NCBI RefSeq assembly: GCF_031455295.1
Contig: NZ_JAVDSL010000002.1
Coordinates: 310,001 to 374,000 of the forward strand
Reading direction: 5' to 3'
Origin: Leifsonia sp. 1010
GTDB lineage: Bacteria > Actinomycetota > Actinomycetes > Actinomycetales > Microbacteriaceae
Length of the DNA: 64,000 bases
How positions within the stretch are numbered: position 1 is the stretch's first letter; each line of letters opens with the position of its first letter. The notes beneath the pieces are model-generated. The model searched no databases and was not told the DNA's origin. It was given only the letters and a program-made list of their open reading frames with translations. This document shows, piece by piece, positions 10,501 to 19,832 of this stretch. The translations under genes and the position numbers were made by a program.

Positions 10501-11865
10501 GTGCTGGTCGGCTTTGCAGCTGTTCTCACTGTTACCTCGGCGGTCTCCGGACTGACTGGGGTTTCTGTGCTGCCCGCAGACACCCCGGCGGCACCCGTCT
10601 CGGCGGTCTCCTACGCGGCGGTCCCGGCCCTGGACGCCTCGGCTTCCGGACCCGTCTCCGATGTCCCCGCCGGGCCTGCGGCCCGCTCCGCGTCGACCGC
10701 GCTCCTCGGCGCCGTCGCCAGCGTCGACGCCTCGGCCCTGCCGTCCTTCCTCGACGCCAACCGGGCGAAGCTCGACGCGCTCCTCCTCGACGCCCCGGCG
10801 GCGGTGGATGTCAGCCGCCTCTGGAACCTGATCGACCCCGACAAGCAGAAGGCGCTCATCCAGGCTGCACCGCACGTCGTCGGCAACCTGGAGGGCGTCC
10901 CGTACGACGTCCGGGGCCGCGCGAACACCCTCGACCTCAAGCAGACCATCGCCAGCGTCACCAAGACGCTCAAGACGGAGCACGGTCGCGCGGAGCGGGT
11001 GGCGCTGCAGCGGCAGCTCGACACGTTGCACAACGTCTCGACCGCGCTCTCGAAGCACGACGGGGTCAAGCGGACGCTGGTGACCCTCGACCCGTCCGCC
11101 GATGCGAAGGCCGCGATCGTCGTCGGAGACATCCGCACGGCGAAGTACGTGAGCGTCCTGGTGCCCGGCATGTACATGTCCGTCGGGGAGCAGATCGAGG
11201 CATGGGCGAAGGTGGCTCAGGAGCAGTACGACCTGCAGACCGGTTTCCTGCGCCGTGTCCTGGGCCCGCGCGGCAACGGGGGAGCGCCGGGCGTCGCCGT
11301 CGTCGCGTGGATCGGCTACCAGACGCCGGTGCTCACCAACATCGGCGGGACGGCTCTGGCCGAGCAGGGCGCCGACAGCCTGGAACGCACGCTGGAGGGC
11401 ATCCGGGCTCTGCGCGGCGCCGACCAGCCGTACCTCAGCGTGTTCGCGCACTCGTACGGGTCGACGGCCGCCCTGATGGCGCTCGAACGGCGCACCGTCA
11501 CGGTGGATGCGCTGGCGCTGATGGGATCGCCGGGGAGCGCCGCGCAGTCGGTCGCCGGACTCGCGGTCACTCACGGGAACGTTTTCGTCGGCGAGGCCCC
11601 GATGGACCCGATCGTCAACAGCGCCTTCTTCGGCAGCGATCCCGGCTCGCCGGGCTACGGCGCGAAGCCGATGGGGGTGGACGGCGCCGTCGACCCGCTG
11701 ACGCACGCGTCGCTGGCCGGATCGACCGGTCACAACGAGTACTTCACCGCGGGGACCGAGTGCATGCGCAACCTCGCGATGATCGGCATCGACCGCGGCG
11801 ACCTGGTGATCGGCGGCACGACGTCGAGCGGATCGGACGCGAACACCGCGGCGTCCTCGCGCTGA
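10501..11865 (+). CDS. DUF1023 alpha/beta hydrolase, probably exported
   Basis: 454-residue protein of the actinobacterial DUF1023 alpha/beta-hydrolase family. The likely nucleophile is S318 in FAHSYGSTAA, within the family pattern. The N-terminus is hydrophobic (LVGFAAVLTVTSAVSGLTGV), so export is likely, although the positively charged start of a signal peptide is missing when GTG 10501 is used. GGAGGG lies 11 bases upstream, a loose spacing. An in-frame TAG at about 10470 prevents extension. Upstream, the frame beginning at GTG 10434 encodes a basic segment (RSPRTHTQKGLARSL) that would complete the signal peptide after a frameshift. The substrate is unknown. A Tat-exported phosphoesterase gene follows. 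Confidence 0.82.
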   Translation: MLVGFAAVLTVTSAVSGLTGVSVLPADTPAAPVSAVSYAAVPALDASASGPVSDVPAGPAARSASTALLGAVASVDASALPSFLDANRAKLDALLLDAPAAVDVSRLWNLIDPDKQKALIQAAPHVVGNLEGVPYDVRGRANTLDLKQTIASVTKTLKTEHGRAERVALQRQLDTLHNVSTALSKHDGVKRTLVTLDPSADAKAAIVVGDIRTAKYVSVLVPGMYMSVGEQIEAWAKVAQEQYDLQTGFLRRVLGPRGNGGAPGVAVVAWIGYQTPVLTNIGGTALAEQGADSLERTLEGIRALRGADQPYLSVFAHSYGSTAALMALERRTVTVDALALMGSPGSAAQSVAGLAVTHGNVFVGEAPMDPIVNSAFFGSDPGSPGYGAKPMGVDGAVDPLTHASLAGSTGHNEYFTAGTECMRNLAMIGIDRGDLVIGGTTSSGSDANTAASSR

Positions 11866-11918
11866 GCGCATCCTGAGCCTCCGGCCCGATGTCGGCGCCG
11901 GACCACATAATGGATGGG

Positions 11919-13676
11919 ATGGCACCGGACGACGACCCTTCCCCCGAACGACGGGGATCGAGCCGCCGCGCGTTCCTGAAGGGCGCGGGCCTCGTGGCTG
12001 CGGGCGCGGTCGCCGGCGGGGCAGCGGGCGGTGCGGCGGGCGCGAGCCTGGGAGCGGCTGCCGGGCGCGCCGCTCCGACGGCGGACGAGTCCGGTGAGGA
12101 GTACCCGCCGCTTCCGCCGCGGGGCGACGGTCCCGGGTTCGACCACCTGGTCGTGCTGATGTACGAGAACCGCTCGTTCGACAACCTTCTCGGGCACCTC
12201 TACGACGAGGAGACCCTGCCGAAGGGCGAACGGTTCGAGGGGCTGGCGTTCGGCGACTACAGCAACCCGGATCCGGCGGGCGGCCCGGACATCCCCGCGC
12301 ACATCTATCAGGGCACGACCGATTTCGTGATGCGCCAGCCGTCGCCCGACCCGGGCGAGGTCTACCCGCACGTGAACACGCAGCTGTACGACGTCGTCGA
12401 CCCGCCGTCGAACGCCGATGCGCGGGTGCGGGAGATGCAGCCGCCTTACAACGCACCGCCTCCGGGAGCGCGGCCGAGCATGCGCGGCTTCGTGCGCGAC
12501 TACCTGGGCGTGCTCCGCAAGGACACCGGCCGCGAACCCGCGGTGGACGACTACCGCCGCGTGATGGGCGGCTTCTCGCCCGACATGCTCCCTGTCTTCT
12601 CGACGCTGGCGCGCCAGTTCGCGGTGTACGACGACTGGCATTGCGCCGTGCCCTCGCAGACGTTCTGCAACCGGTCCTTCTTCAACGCATCCACGTCGCA
12701 CGGCTACGTCGACAACGGCGGTGCCGAAGGGCTCCGAAAATGGTTCGACCCGAAGAACGACGCGCCGACCATCTTCAACCGGTTGGAGGAGGCGGGTCGC
12801 AGCTGGCGGGTCTACTTCGACGACCGGCAGCTGATTTCCCTGACCGGATTCATCCACGCGCCGGTGCTGGAGCCGTACTGGAAGACGCGCTTCCGGACGA
12901 TGTCGCAGTTCTACGCGGATGTGGCCGAGGGGACGCTCCCGGACTACGCCTTCGTGGAACCGCGCCTGCTCTACGACCACAACGACATGCACCCGCCGGG
13001 CGGTCCGATGACCGGGGAGGATGTGGACGGCGAGGTCGTCGTCGGAGGCGCGATCTCCGACGTGCGCGCGGGCGACCTGCTGCTGCACAAGGTCTATTCG
13101 GCCATCCGCTCGGCGCGCAGCGCGAAGGGCTCCAACGCGCTCAACACGCTGCTGCTCGTGACCTTCGACGAGCACGGCGGCACATACGACCACGTCCCGC
13201 CGGGTCCGGCGACTCCGCCGGACGACAGCGGCCCGGGCGAGAACGGCTTCGGCTTCGACCGCCTCGGCGTGCGTGTGCCCGCCATCGCGATCTCGGCGTA
13301 CACAGCGCGCAACACGATCATCCACGAGGAGATGCACCATTCGGCGGTCGTCGCGACGCTGTGCAAGAAGTTCGGGATGAAGCACCTCACCGAGCGCGAT
13401 CGCGGCGCCAGGACGATCGACAACGCGATCAACCGGACGACCCCGCGGCAGCCGGGCACGTGGCCCGACACGCATCCTCAGTACGTCCCGGCGAACCCGG
13501 AGTCCGACGCGCCGGCGCCGGAGGATGAGGACCGCCCGCTCAGCCCGCCCGGCATCGGCCTCGTCGGCCTGCTGATGGCGCGCTACGGCGTGCCCGGCGC
13601 GACGGTGCCGCGCACGTACAAGGAGGCGTACCAAGCGGTCAACGGGCTGGGGCGCGGGCTGTTCGGCTCGCCCTAG
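11919..13676 (+). CDS. Tat-exported phosphoesterase, phospholipase C family
   Basis: 585-residue enzyme of the phosphoesterase family that includes bacterial phospholipase C and acid phosphatase AcpA. A twin-arginine motif SSRRAFLKGAG (R16-R17) is followed by an Ala/Gly-rich hydrophobic stretch, so the folded protein should be exported. Conserved sites are E83-N-R-S-F-D-N near the N-terminus, CAVPSQTFCNRSFF in the middle, and F-D417-E-H-G-G-T-Y-D-H. The ATG at 11919 is preceded by CATAAT and 7 bases, suggesting a leaderless start; in-frame ATGs 24-30 bases upstream would put extra residues before the Tat motif. It may release phosphate from phospholipids or other esters outside the cell. Confidence 0.9.
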   Translation: MAPDDDPSPERRGSSRRAFLKGAGLVAAGAVAGGAAGGAAGASLGAAAGRAAPTADESGEEYPPLPPRGDGPGFDHLVVLMYENRSFDNLLGHLYDEETLPKGERFEGLAFGDYSNPDPAGGPDIPAHIYQGTTDFVMRQPSPDPGEVYPHVNTQLYDVVDPPSNADARVREMQPPYNAPPPGARPSMRGFVRDYLGVLRKDTGREPAVDDYRRVMGGFSPDMLPVFSTLARQFAVYDDWHCAVPSQTFCNRSFFNASTSHGYVDNGGAEGLRKWFDPKNDAPTIFNRLEEAGRSWRVYFDDRQLISLTGFIHAPVLEPYWKTRFRTMSQFYADVAEGTLPDYAFVEPRLLYDHNDMHPPGGPMTGEDVDGEVVVGGAISDVRAGDLLLHKVYSAIRSARSAKGSNALNTLLLVTFDEHGGTYDHVPPGPATPPDDSGPGENGFGFDRLGVRVPAIAISAYTARNTIIHEEMHHSAVVATLCKKFGMKHLTERDRGARTIDNAINRTTPRQPGTWPDTHPQYVPANPESDAPAPEDEDRPLSPPGIGLVGLLMARYGVPGATVPRTYKEAYQAVNGLGRGLFGSP

Positions 13677-13679
13677 AAT
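13674..13679 (+). promoter_or_regulatory. -10 box candidate for the gatCAB operon
   Basis: TAGAAT overlaps the stop codon of the phosphoesterase gene and lies about 64 bases before the gatC start, giving a leader of about 57 bases with GGAGA near the start. No good -35 hexamer is seen. Confidence 0.4.
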
Positions 13680-13742
13680 CGATAGGGCGGGCCGCGACGC
13701 GAGCTCCCGTCACCCCACCACCGAATCCACGGAGACGCACCC

Positions 13743-14054
13743 TTGTCTGAAACCAGCGCAAGCGAGATCAGCGCAGAGCAGGTCGCCCACCTGGCGAACC
13801 TCGCCAGGATCGACCTCAGCCCGGAAGAGCTCGAGAGCCTCACGAAGGAGCTCGGCCAGATCGTCGAGTCCGTCGCGAAAGTCCAGGAGGTGGCCGGGCC
13901 CGACGTCCCGGCGACCAGCCACCCGCTCCCGCTGACCAACGTGTTCCGGAAGGACGAGGTCCGGCCGTCGCTGACCGTGGAGCAGGCGCTGTCGGGTGCC
14001 CCCGAGCGCGAGGGCGACCGCTTCAAGGTGCCCACCATCCTGGACGAGGAGTAG
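13743..14054 (+). CDS. gatC: Aspartyl/glutamyl-tRNA amidotransferase subunit C
   Basis: 103-residue small subunit that holds GatA and GatB together. The complex converts Glu-tRNA(Gln), and in some species Asp-tRNA(Asn), to the amidated form. The sequence shows the family start [16 protein letters not shown] and the C-terminal [10 protein letters not shown]. The start is TTG with GGAGA about 8 bases upstream. gatA follows after 6 bases and gatB overlaps gatA by one base, so the three make one operon. Confidence 0.95.
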   Translation: MSETSASEISAEQVAHLANLARIDLSPEELESLTKELGQIVESVAKVQEVAGPDVPATSHPLPLTNVFRKDEVRPSLTVEQALSGAPEREGDRFKVPTILDEE

Positions 14055-14060
14055 GACGAC

Positions 14061-15608
14061 ATGACCGACCTGATCAGGCTCTCCGCCTCCGCCCTCGCCG
14101 AGAAGCTCGCCGCGGGCGAGGTCTCCTCGGTGGATGCCGTTCGCGCCCACCTCGACCGCATCGAGTCCGTCGACGCGGACGTGCACGCGTTCCTCCACGT
14201 CGCCGGCGAGAAGGCCATCCGCACGGCCGCCGAGATCGACGGCCGCCGCGCGGCGGGCGACCCGCTCGGCCCGCTCGCCGGTGTCCCCATCGCCATCAAA
14301 GACGTCCTGGCGACGGAGGACATGCCGTCGACCTCCGGCTCGAAGATCCTCGAGGGCTGGATCCCGCCCTACGACGCGACCGTCGTCCGCCGCCTCCGCG
14401 AGGCCGACCTCGTGCCGCTCGGCAAGACGAACATGGACGAGTTCGCCATGGGCTCCTCGACGGAGCACTCGGCGTACGGCCCGACCCGAAACCCGTGGGA
14501 CCTGGAGCGCATCCCCGGTGGATCGGGTGGAGGCTCGGCCGCGGCCGTCTCCGCCTTCGAGGCCCCGCTCGCGCTCGGCTCCGACACCGGCGGCTCGATC
14601 CGCCAGCCCGCCGCGGTGACCGGCTCGGTCGGCGTCAAGCCGACGTACGGCGGCGTCAGCCGGTACGGCGCGATCGCCCTGGCGAGCTCGCTCGACCAGG
14701 TGGGCCCCGTGTCCCGCAGCGTGCTCGACGCCGGCCTGCTGCACGACGTGATCGCCGGTCACGACCCGCTCGATTCCACCTCGCTGGCCGACACCTGGCC
14801 GTCGATGGCCGATGCCGCCCGCGCCGGACACCGGGACGGGGCGCTGAAGGGCGTCCGTGTCGGCGTCATCCGCGAGATCGCCGGCGACGGCTTCCAGTCG
14901 GGCGTCAAGCAGCGCTTCGACGAGGCGCTCGCCCTGCTCGAGTCCGCCGGGGCCGAGATCGTCGAGGTCAGCGCTCCGAGCTTCGAGTACGCGGTCTCGG
15001 CGTACTACCTGATCCTCCCGGCGGAGGCCTCGAGCAACCTGGCGCGCTTCGACTCGGTGCGCTTCGGCCTGCGCGTCAACCCGGCCGACCCGCCGGTGAC
15101 TGTCGAGCGCGTGATGGCGGCGACCCGCGACGCCGGCTTCGGCCCGGAGGTCAAGCGGCGCATCATCCTGGGCACCTACGCCCTGAGCGCCGGCTACTAC
15201 GACGCCTACTACGGCAGCGCGCAGAAGGTGCGCACGCTCATCCAGCGCGACTTCTCCGCCGCGTTCGAGAAGGTGGATGTGCTGGTCAGCCCGAGCGCGC
15301 CGACCACCGCCTTCAAGCTGGGCGAGAAGATCGACGACCCGATGGCGATGTACCTGAACGACATCACCACCATCCCGGCGAACCTCGCCGGCGTTCCGGG
15401 CATGGGCCTGCCGATCGGCCTCGCACCGGAGGACGGGCTGCCGGTCGGCATGCAGCTGATGGCGCCCGCCCGTGCGGATGCCCGCCTCTACACGTTCGGG
15501 GCGGCGCTCGAGCAGCTGCTCGAGCAGAAGTGGGGCGGCACACTGCTCAGCCAGGCGCCGGATCTGAGCGCCACCGAGATGTTCGCGAGCGAAGAGGGAG
15601 CCGTCTGA
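14061..15608 (+). CDS. gatA: Glutamyl-tRNA(Gln) amidotransferase subunit A
   Basis: 515-residue amidase-signature subunit that releases ammonia from glutamine. The Ser-cisSer-Lys triad is visible: K80 in PIAIKDVL, the [13 protein letters not shown] glycine/serine loop, and S179 in [10 protein letters not shown]. Full length for the family. The ATG follows gatC after 6 bases, and the TGA overlaps the ATG of gatB (TGATG), which indicates translational coupling and equal subunit production. Confidence 0.97.
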   Translation: MTDLIRLSASALAEKLAAGEVSSVDAVRAHLDRIESVDADVHAFLHVAGEKAIRTAAEIDGRRAAGDPLGPLAGVPIAIKDVLATEDMPSTSGSKILEGWIPPYDATVVRRLREADLVPLGKTNMDEFAMGSSTEHSAYGPTRNPWDLERIPGGSGGGSAAAVSAFEAPLALGSDTGGSIRQPAAVTGSVGVKPTYGGVSRYGAIALASSLDQVGPVSRSVLDAGLLHDVIAGHDPLDSTSLADTWPSMADAARAGHRDGALKGVRVGVIREIAGDGFQSGVKQRFDEALALLESAGAEIVEVSAPSFEYAVSAYYLILPAEASSNLARFDSVRFGLRVNPADPPVTVERVMAATRDAGFGPEVKRRIILGTYALSAGYYDAYYGSAQKVRTLIQRDFSAAFEKVDVLVSPSAPTTAFKLGEKIDDPMAMYLNDITTIPANLAGVPGMGLPIGLAPEDGLPVGMQLMAPARADARLYTFGAALEQLLEQKWGGTLLSQAPDLSATEMFASEEGAV

Positions 15609-17128
15609 TGGCGAACGCCACTGCCCACACAGCGGAGCTGATGGACTACGAGAAGGCACTCGAACTGTTCGAGCCCGTTCTCGGCTTCGAGGTCCACGTC
15701 GAGCTCAACACCAAGACCAAGATGTTCTGCGGCTGCGCCAACGAGTTCGGCTCTGGCGCCAACACGAACACCTGCCCGACCTGTCTCGGACTCCCGGGCG
15801 GCATGCCGCAGGTGAACGAGAAGGCCATCGAGTCGAGCATCCGGCTCGGCCTCGCCCTCGGCTGCGACATCGCCGAGTCGAGCCGGTTCGCGCGGAAGAA
15901 CTACTTCTACCCGGACCTGGCCAAGAACTTCCAGACCTCGCAGTACGACGAGCCGATCGCGCACGACGGGTCGATCACCATCGAGCTGGAGAACGGCCGC
16001 GAGCTGACGATCGAGATCGAGCGCGCGCACATGGAGGAGGACGCCGGCAAGCTGACCCACGTCGGCGGCGCCACCGGCCGCATCCAGGGCGCCGACTACT
16101 CGCTGGTCGACTTCAACCGCGGCGGTGTGCCGCTGGTCGAGATCGTCACCAAGATCATCGAGGGCGCCGAGGCGGACGCGCCGGAGGTCGGCCGCACGTA
16201 TGTGCGCGCCATCCGCGACATCGTGAAGGCGCTCGGCGTCTCGAACGCCCGCATGGAGGAGGGGAACGTGCGCTGTGACGCCAACGTCTCCCTGCGCCGC
16301 CGTGGGTCGACGGAGCTCGGCACGCGCACCGAGACGAAGAACGTGAACTCGCTGCGCTCCATCGAGCGCGCGGTCCGCTACGAGATCCAGCGCCAGGCCG
16401 CGATCCTCCAGGCGGGCGGCACCATCGTGCAGGAGACGCGCCACTGGCACGAGGACTCCGGCACGACGAGCGCCGGCCGCCCCAAGTCGGACGCCGACGA
16501 CTACCGCTACTTCCCGGAGCCCGACCTCGTGCCGGTCGCCCCGGCCCGCGAGTGGATCGAAGAGCTCCGCGGCACGCTCCCGGAGCAGCCGTCGCTGCGC
16601 CGCAAGCGCCTGACCGCAGAATGGGGCTTCACGGCCCTCGAGTTCCAGGACGTCGCCAACGCCGACCTGCTGGACGAGGTCGAGGCCACGATCGCCGCCG
16701 GCGCCGACCCCGCCGCCGCCCGCAAGTGGTGGACCGGTGAGATCGCCCGTCTCGCGAACGCGCAGAACGTCCCCGCCGGAACGCTGGTCAGCCCCCAGAA
16801 CGTCGCCGAACTGGCCGCCCTGATCGAGGCCGGCACGCTCACCGACCGCCTGGCACGCCAGGTGCTCGAGGGCGTCATCGCGGGGGAGGGGCGACCCCAG
16901 GAGGTCGTCGACGCCCGCGGGCTCGCGGTGGTCTCCGACGACGGCGCGCTCATCGCGGCCATCGACGAGGCACTGTCGTCGCAGCCGGATGTGCTCGCCA
17001 AGATCCGCGACGGCAAGGTGCAGGCCGCCGGAGCCGTCATCGGCGCCGTCATGAAGGCCATGCGCGGTCAGGCGGACGCGGCACGCGTGCGCGAGCTGGT
17101 GCTCGAGCGCGCGAGCGCCACGGAGTAG
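15608..17128 (+). CDS. gatB: Aspartyl/glutamyl-tRNA amidotransferase subunit B
   Basis: 506-residue subunit that binds the mischarged tRNA, phosphorylates its Glu or Asp and accepts ammonia from GatA. The N-terminal cradle domain shows [18 protein letters not shown] and [11 protein letters not shown], which include the conserved zinc cysteines; the C-terminal YqeY-like helical tail ends ...[20 protein letters not shown]. Complete. The start overlaps the gatA stop by one base. A GNAT gene begins 8 bases after the stop and probably shares the transcript. Confidence 0.97.
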   Translation: MANATAHTAELMDYEKALELFEPVLGFEVHVELNTKTKMFCGCANEFGSGANTNTCPTCLGLPGGMPQVNEKAIESSIRLGLALGCDIAESSRFARKNYFYPDLAKNFQTSQYDEPIAHDGSITIELENGRELTIEIERAHMEEDAGKLTHVGGATGRIQGADYSLVDFNRGGVPLVEIVTKIIEGAEADAPEVGRTYVRAIRDIVKALGVSNARMEEGNVRCDANVSLRRRGSTELGTRTETKNVNSLRSIERAVRYEIQRQAAILQAGGTIVQETRHWHEDSGTTSAGRPKSDADDYRYFPEPDLVPVAPAREWIEELRGTLPEQPSLRRKRLTAEWGFTALEFQDVANADLLDEVEATIAAGADPAAARKWWTGEIARLANAQNVPAGTLVSPQNVAELAALIEAGTLTDRLARQVLEGVIAGEGRPQEVVDARGLAVVSDDGALIAAIDEALSSQPDVLAKIRDGKVQAAGAVIGAVMKAMRGQADAARVRELVLERASATE

Positions 17129-17136
17129 CCAGGCCC

Positions 17137-17709
17137 GTGGGCGGGATCCTCGTCGAACGGGTGACGGCGGAGAGTGCGGAGGCCGACGCCGCCGCACTCT
17201 CCGCCGTGCTCGCCGAGACGGTGAAGGCCGGCGCGAGCGTCGGCTGGATCGTGCCGCCGTCGCCCGAGGAGGCGACCGCCTGGTGGCGAGCGCTGTTCGC
17301 GGAGGCGGACGCCGCGACCTGGGTCGCCCGCGAGCCGGACGGGCGCGCGGTCGGCACCATCACCCTTATGCGGTCCCCGAAGCCGAACGGCCCGCACCGC
17401 GGAGAGGTCGTCAAGCTGATGGTGCATCCCTCCGCCCGCGGCCGGGGAGTCGCCCCGGCCCTGATGACGGCTCTCGAGCAGCACGCGGAGCAGACCGGGC
17501 TGACCCTCCTCGTGCTCGACACGGAGACCGGCAGCCTGGCGGAGACGCTGTACCGCCGGTGGGGCTGGAGCGCGGTCGGCAGCATCCCGGACTTCGCCGT
17601 CAGCCCATCCGGAGTGCTCGGCGGCACGACGATCATGTACAAGCGGCTGGGCCTGGCGGCCCAGGCTCCGGAGCTGTTTGCGGACTCCCAGGCGGCGCGT
17701 GCAGAGTAG
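17137..17709 (+). CDS. GNAT-family N-acetyltransferase
   Basis: 190-residue acetyltransferase with the full GNAT core: GRAVGTITLMRSPKPNGPHRGEVVKLMVHPSARGRG contains the strand and the acetyl-CoA loop (RGRGVAPALM), followed by LLVLDTETGSLAETLYRRWGW, the family's C-terminal motif. The acceptor is unknown. The GTG start lies 8 bases after gatB and the next gene starts 4 bases after the stop, so it appears to be a passenger in the gatCAB transcript. Confidence 0.87.
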   Translation: MGGILVERVTAESAEADAAALSAVLAETVKAGASVGWIVPPSPEEATAWWRALFAEADAATWVAREPDGRAVGTITLMRSPKPNGPHRGEVVKLMVHPSARGRGVAPALMTALEQHAEQTGLTLLVLDTETGSLAETLYRRWGWSAVGSIPDFAVSPSGVLGGTTIMYKRLGLAAQAPELFADSQAARAE

Positions 17710-17713
17710 GCGC

Positions 17714-18268
17714 ATGGGCGTCTTCACTCTCGGCGGTCTGACCTCCGCACCGGCCTCCTCCCGCACCGATCTGCTCGCTCCGGTGACCCTCGAGGCGCTC
17801 GCGACGCTCGGCTGGCTGGATGAGGTGGGCATCGTCGAGATCGACCCCGACGTGTCCGACACGGCCGCGACGCGCGACCAGTTCGGGCTAGATGCCGCCG
17901 ACCTCGCCAACTGCGTGGTGGTCGCGGGCAAGCGCGAGGGTGTGGAGCGGATCGCCGCGTGCGTCGTCCTGTCGACCACCCGGGCGGATGTCAACAACAC
18001 CGTCAAGCGCTTCCTGGACGTGCGCAAGGCGTCCTTCCTTCCGATGGACCGCGCCGTGGAGTTGACCGGCATGGAGTACGGCGGGATCACCCCGATCGGC
18101 CTTCCCGCCGGCTGGCCGGTGCTCGTCGACGCGCGCGTGATCGACGACGGCGTGGTGATCATCGGGTCCGGCGTCCGCCGCTCCAAGCTCCTCCTCCCCG
18201 GCCGTCTGCTCGGCGAGCTGCCCGACGCGCAGGTCATCGACGGTCTCGGCCTCGAGATTCCGGGATGA
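17714..18268 (+). CDS. YbaK/prolyl-tRNA-synthetase-associated domain protein
   Basis: 184-residue protein of the YbaK/aa-tRNA-deacylase superfamily. The conserved lysine region is CVVVAGKREGVERIAACVVL, and the domain continues with KASFLPMDRAVELTGMEYGGITPIGLP, the equivalent of the GGISPIG loop in classical YbaK. It is divergent from the YbaK at 2832, so it may hydrolyse a different mischarged tRNA. Placement directly behind gatCAB, which itself makes and uses mischarged tRNA, suits a tRNA quality-control role; that is inference. The ATG at 17714 lies 4 bases after the previous stop. Confidence 0.83.
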   Translation: MGVFTLGGLTSAPASSRTDLLAPVTLEALATLGWLDEVGIVEIDPDVSDTAATRDQFGLDAADLANCVVVAGKREGVERIAACVVLSTTRADVNNTVKRFLDVRKASFLPMDRAVELTGMEYGGITPIGLPAGWPVLVDARVIDDGVVIIGSGVRRSKLLLPGRLLGELPDAQVIDGLGLEIPG

Positions 18269-18278
18269 GCGTGGCCGC

Positions 18279-19199
18279 ATGACCGGAGCCGCCGTCGAAC
18301 GGGTGCTCGCACCCGTCCGCTCACGTCTGATCGAGACCCTGGCCGGGCGATCGGATGAGGTGCCCGCCTGGATCCTGCGGCTGGAGGACGGAGAGGACGA
18401 GGGTTTCTTCGGTCCCGACAGCGCTGCCTGGGCGGTGCACGGCGGCATGCCGACGCTCGTCGCCGGGGTGCGCGCCCTTCTGCTTCAGGCCCTGCACCCG
18501 GGCGCGCTGGCCGGAGTGCGCGACTTCTCGCGCTACCGCGAGGACCCGCTCGGCCGGCTTGCGGGGACCATCCAATGGATCCACACCGTCACCTTCGGCA
18601 GCCGGGGACAGGCCGTCGCGGGGAGTGAGATGGTGCGGTCCCTGCACCGCCGGGTCACCGGCACCTACGTCGACGGGCACGGCGTCGAGCGGCCGTACTC
18701 GGCCAACGACCCCGACCTCGCCCGCTGGGTGCACCTCGCCTTCACCGACGCGTTCCTGACGGCGCACGAGCACTGGGGCGGTCCCATCCCGGGCGGAGCG
18801 GACGTTTACGTGGCCGAGTGGGCCACGGCGGCGGAGCTCATGGGGGTGCCGGATGCTCCGCGATCCGCAGCGGCGTTGCGGGCCGAGATCGACGCGATCA
18901 CCGACGCGGGGGAGCTGCGCGGCGGTCCGGAGGTCGAGGAGATCGTCCGGTTCATCCGCCGGGCTCCGCTGCGCCGCACGCTGCGGCCGTCGTACCGAAT
19001 CGTGTTCCGTGCCGCCATTTCCACGTTGGAGCCGCGGCACCGCGACCTCCTCGGGCTGCCGCCCACGCTGGCCGAGCGCGTGCTTCCGCTCCACGGGGCG
19101 ACCTCCGCGGTGCTCGCCGGGGCCCGCACCCTTCTCGGCCCTCAGCCGCAGGCCGAGCTGGCGGCCCGGCGGCGGCTCGCGCGGCTCGGCGCCGCCTGA
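18279..19199 (+). CDS. DUF2236 (MpaB-type) oxygenase family protein
   Basis: 306-residue protein of the DUF2236 family, which contains rubber oxygenase-like (latex-clearing) and MpaB heme proteins; the substrate here is unknown. Typical features are the opening around FFGPDSAAWAVHGGMPTLVAGVRALLLQALHPG and RYREDPLGRLAGTIQWIHTVTFG, then a His-rich helix (FTDAFLTAHEHWGG). It follows the YbaK-like gene after 10 bases, so it may share its transcript. The catalytic role in this organism cannot be fixed from sequence. Confidence 0.82.
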   Translation: MTGAAVERVLAPVRSRLIETLAGRSDEVPAWILRLEDGEDEGFFGPDSAAWAVHGGMPTLVAGVRALLLQALHPGALAGVRDFSRYREDPLGRLAGTIQWIHTVTFGSRGQAVAGSEMVRSLHRRVTGTYVDGHGVERPYSANDPDLARWVHLAFTDAFLTAHEHWGGPIPGGADVYVAEWATAAELMGVPDAPRSAAALRAEIDAITDAGELRGGPEVEEIVRFIRRAPLRRTLRPSYRIVFRAAISTLEPRHRDLLGLPPTLAERVLPLHGATSAVLAGARTLLGPQPQAELAARRRLARLGAA

Positions 19200-19274
19200 C
19201 CCGCATCGCCTGACCCGCGCCGCCTGACCCGCGGGCGTCTGACCTGCGGGCGCCGCGCGTGCGAGGATGACAGC

Positions 19275-19817
19275 ATGAGCGACGCCGGCGCCGACCAGAC
19301 CCAGACCCAGACCCAGACCGAGACGCAGACCCGCACCCGAACCGTCCACTGGGAGGACCCGGCTCCCGGCGTCGCGCGGATGCCCTCCATGACCGGGCTC
19401 GAGTACCTCCGGTCGATGCTGCGCGGCGAACTGCCTCCGCCTCCCATCACCGAGCTGATGCGGATGACGCTGGTCGCAGCCGACCCCGGCACCGCAACAT
19501 TCGTGTGCGAGCCGGACGAGTCGCACTACAACCCCATCGGGACGGTGCACGGCGGATTCGTGTGCACCGTGCTCGATTCCGCGCTCGGCTGCGCGGTCCA
19601 GACGACACTGCCGCAGGGTCAGGGCTACACATCCATTCAGATCACCGTCAACTACCTGCGCCCGGTGCACGCGGGGACCGGTCCGCTGACCTGCACCGCG
19701 ACCGTGACGAAGCCCGGCAACCGCGTCGCCTTCGCCGACGGAGTCATCACGGATGCTGCGGGCAAGACGGTCGCGACGGCGACCGGTTCGCTGCTGGTGT
19801 TCCCGATCGGCGGCTGA
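19275..19817 (+). CDS. PaaI-family hotdog thioesterase
   Basis: 180-residue acyl-CoA thioesterase of the hotdog fold. The family signature is HYNPIGTVHGGFVCTVLDSALG, with N/H-G-G and the aspartate expected at the active site, followed by YTSIQITVNYLRPVHAGTG. The N-terminus is unusual: a run of alternating Gln-Thr and Arg-Thr (residues 8-23) coded by a CAGACC hexamer repeat, which is absent from ordinary PaaI proteins. It converges on fadD 15 bases away; both act on acyl-CoA, so a lipid-related role is plausible. Confidence 0.88.
   Translation: MSDAGADQTQTQTQTETQTRTRTVHWEDPAPGVARMPSMTGLEYLRSMLRGELPPPPITELMRMTLVAADPGTATFVCEPDESHYNPIGTVHGGFVCTVLDSALGCAVQTTLPQGQGYTSIQITVNYLRPVHAGTGPLTCTATVTKPGNRVAFADGVITDAAGKTVATATGSLLVFPIGG
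19296..19331 (+). repeat. CAGACC hexanucleotide repeat inside the thioesterase gene
   Basis: Four perfect CAGACC units (19296-19319) followed by the variant GAGACG and another CAGACC. The unit is two codons (Gln-Thr), so gain or loss of a unit keeps the frame and changes only the length of the N-terminal tail. Confidence 0.85.
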
Positions 19818-19832
19818 CGCCCGACCGCGCGG

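Noticed and set aside
10434-11876. 480-residue frame overlapping the DUF1023 hydrolase
   Set aside because: Only its first 20 residues look useful; the rest is arginine-rich and out of frame with the hydrolase motifs.
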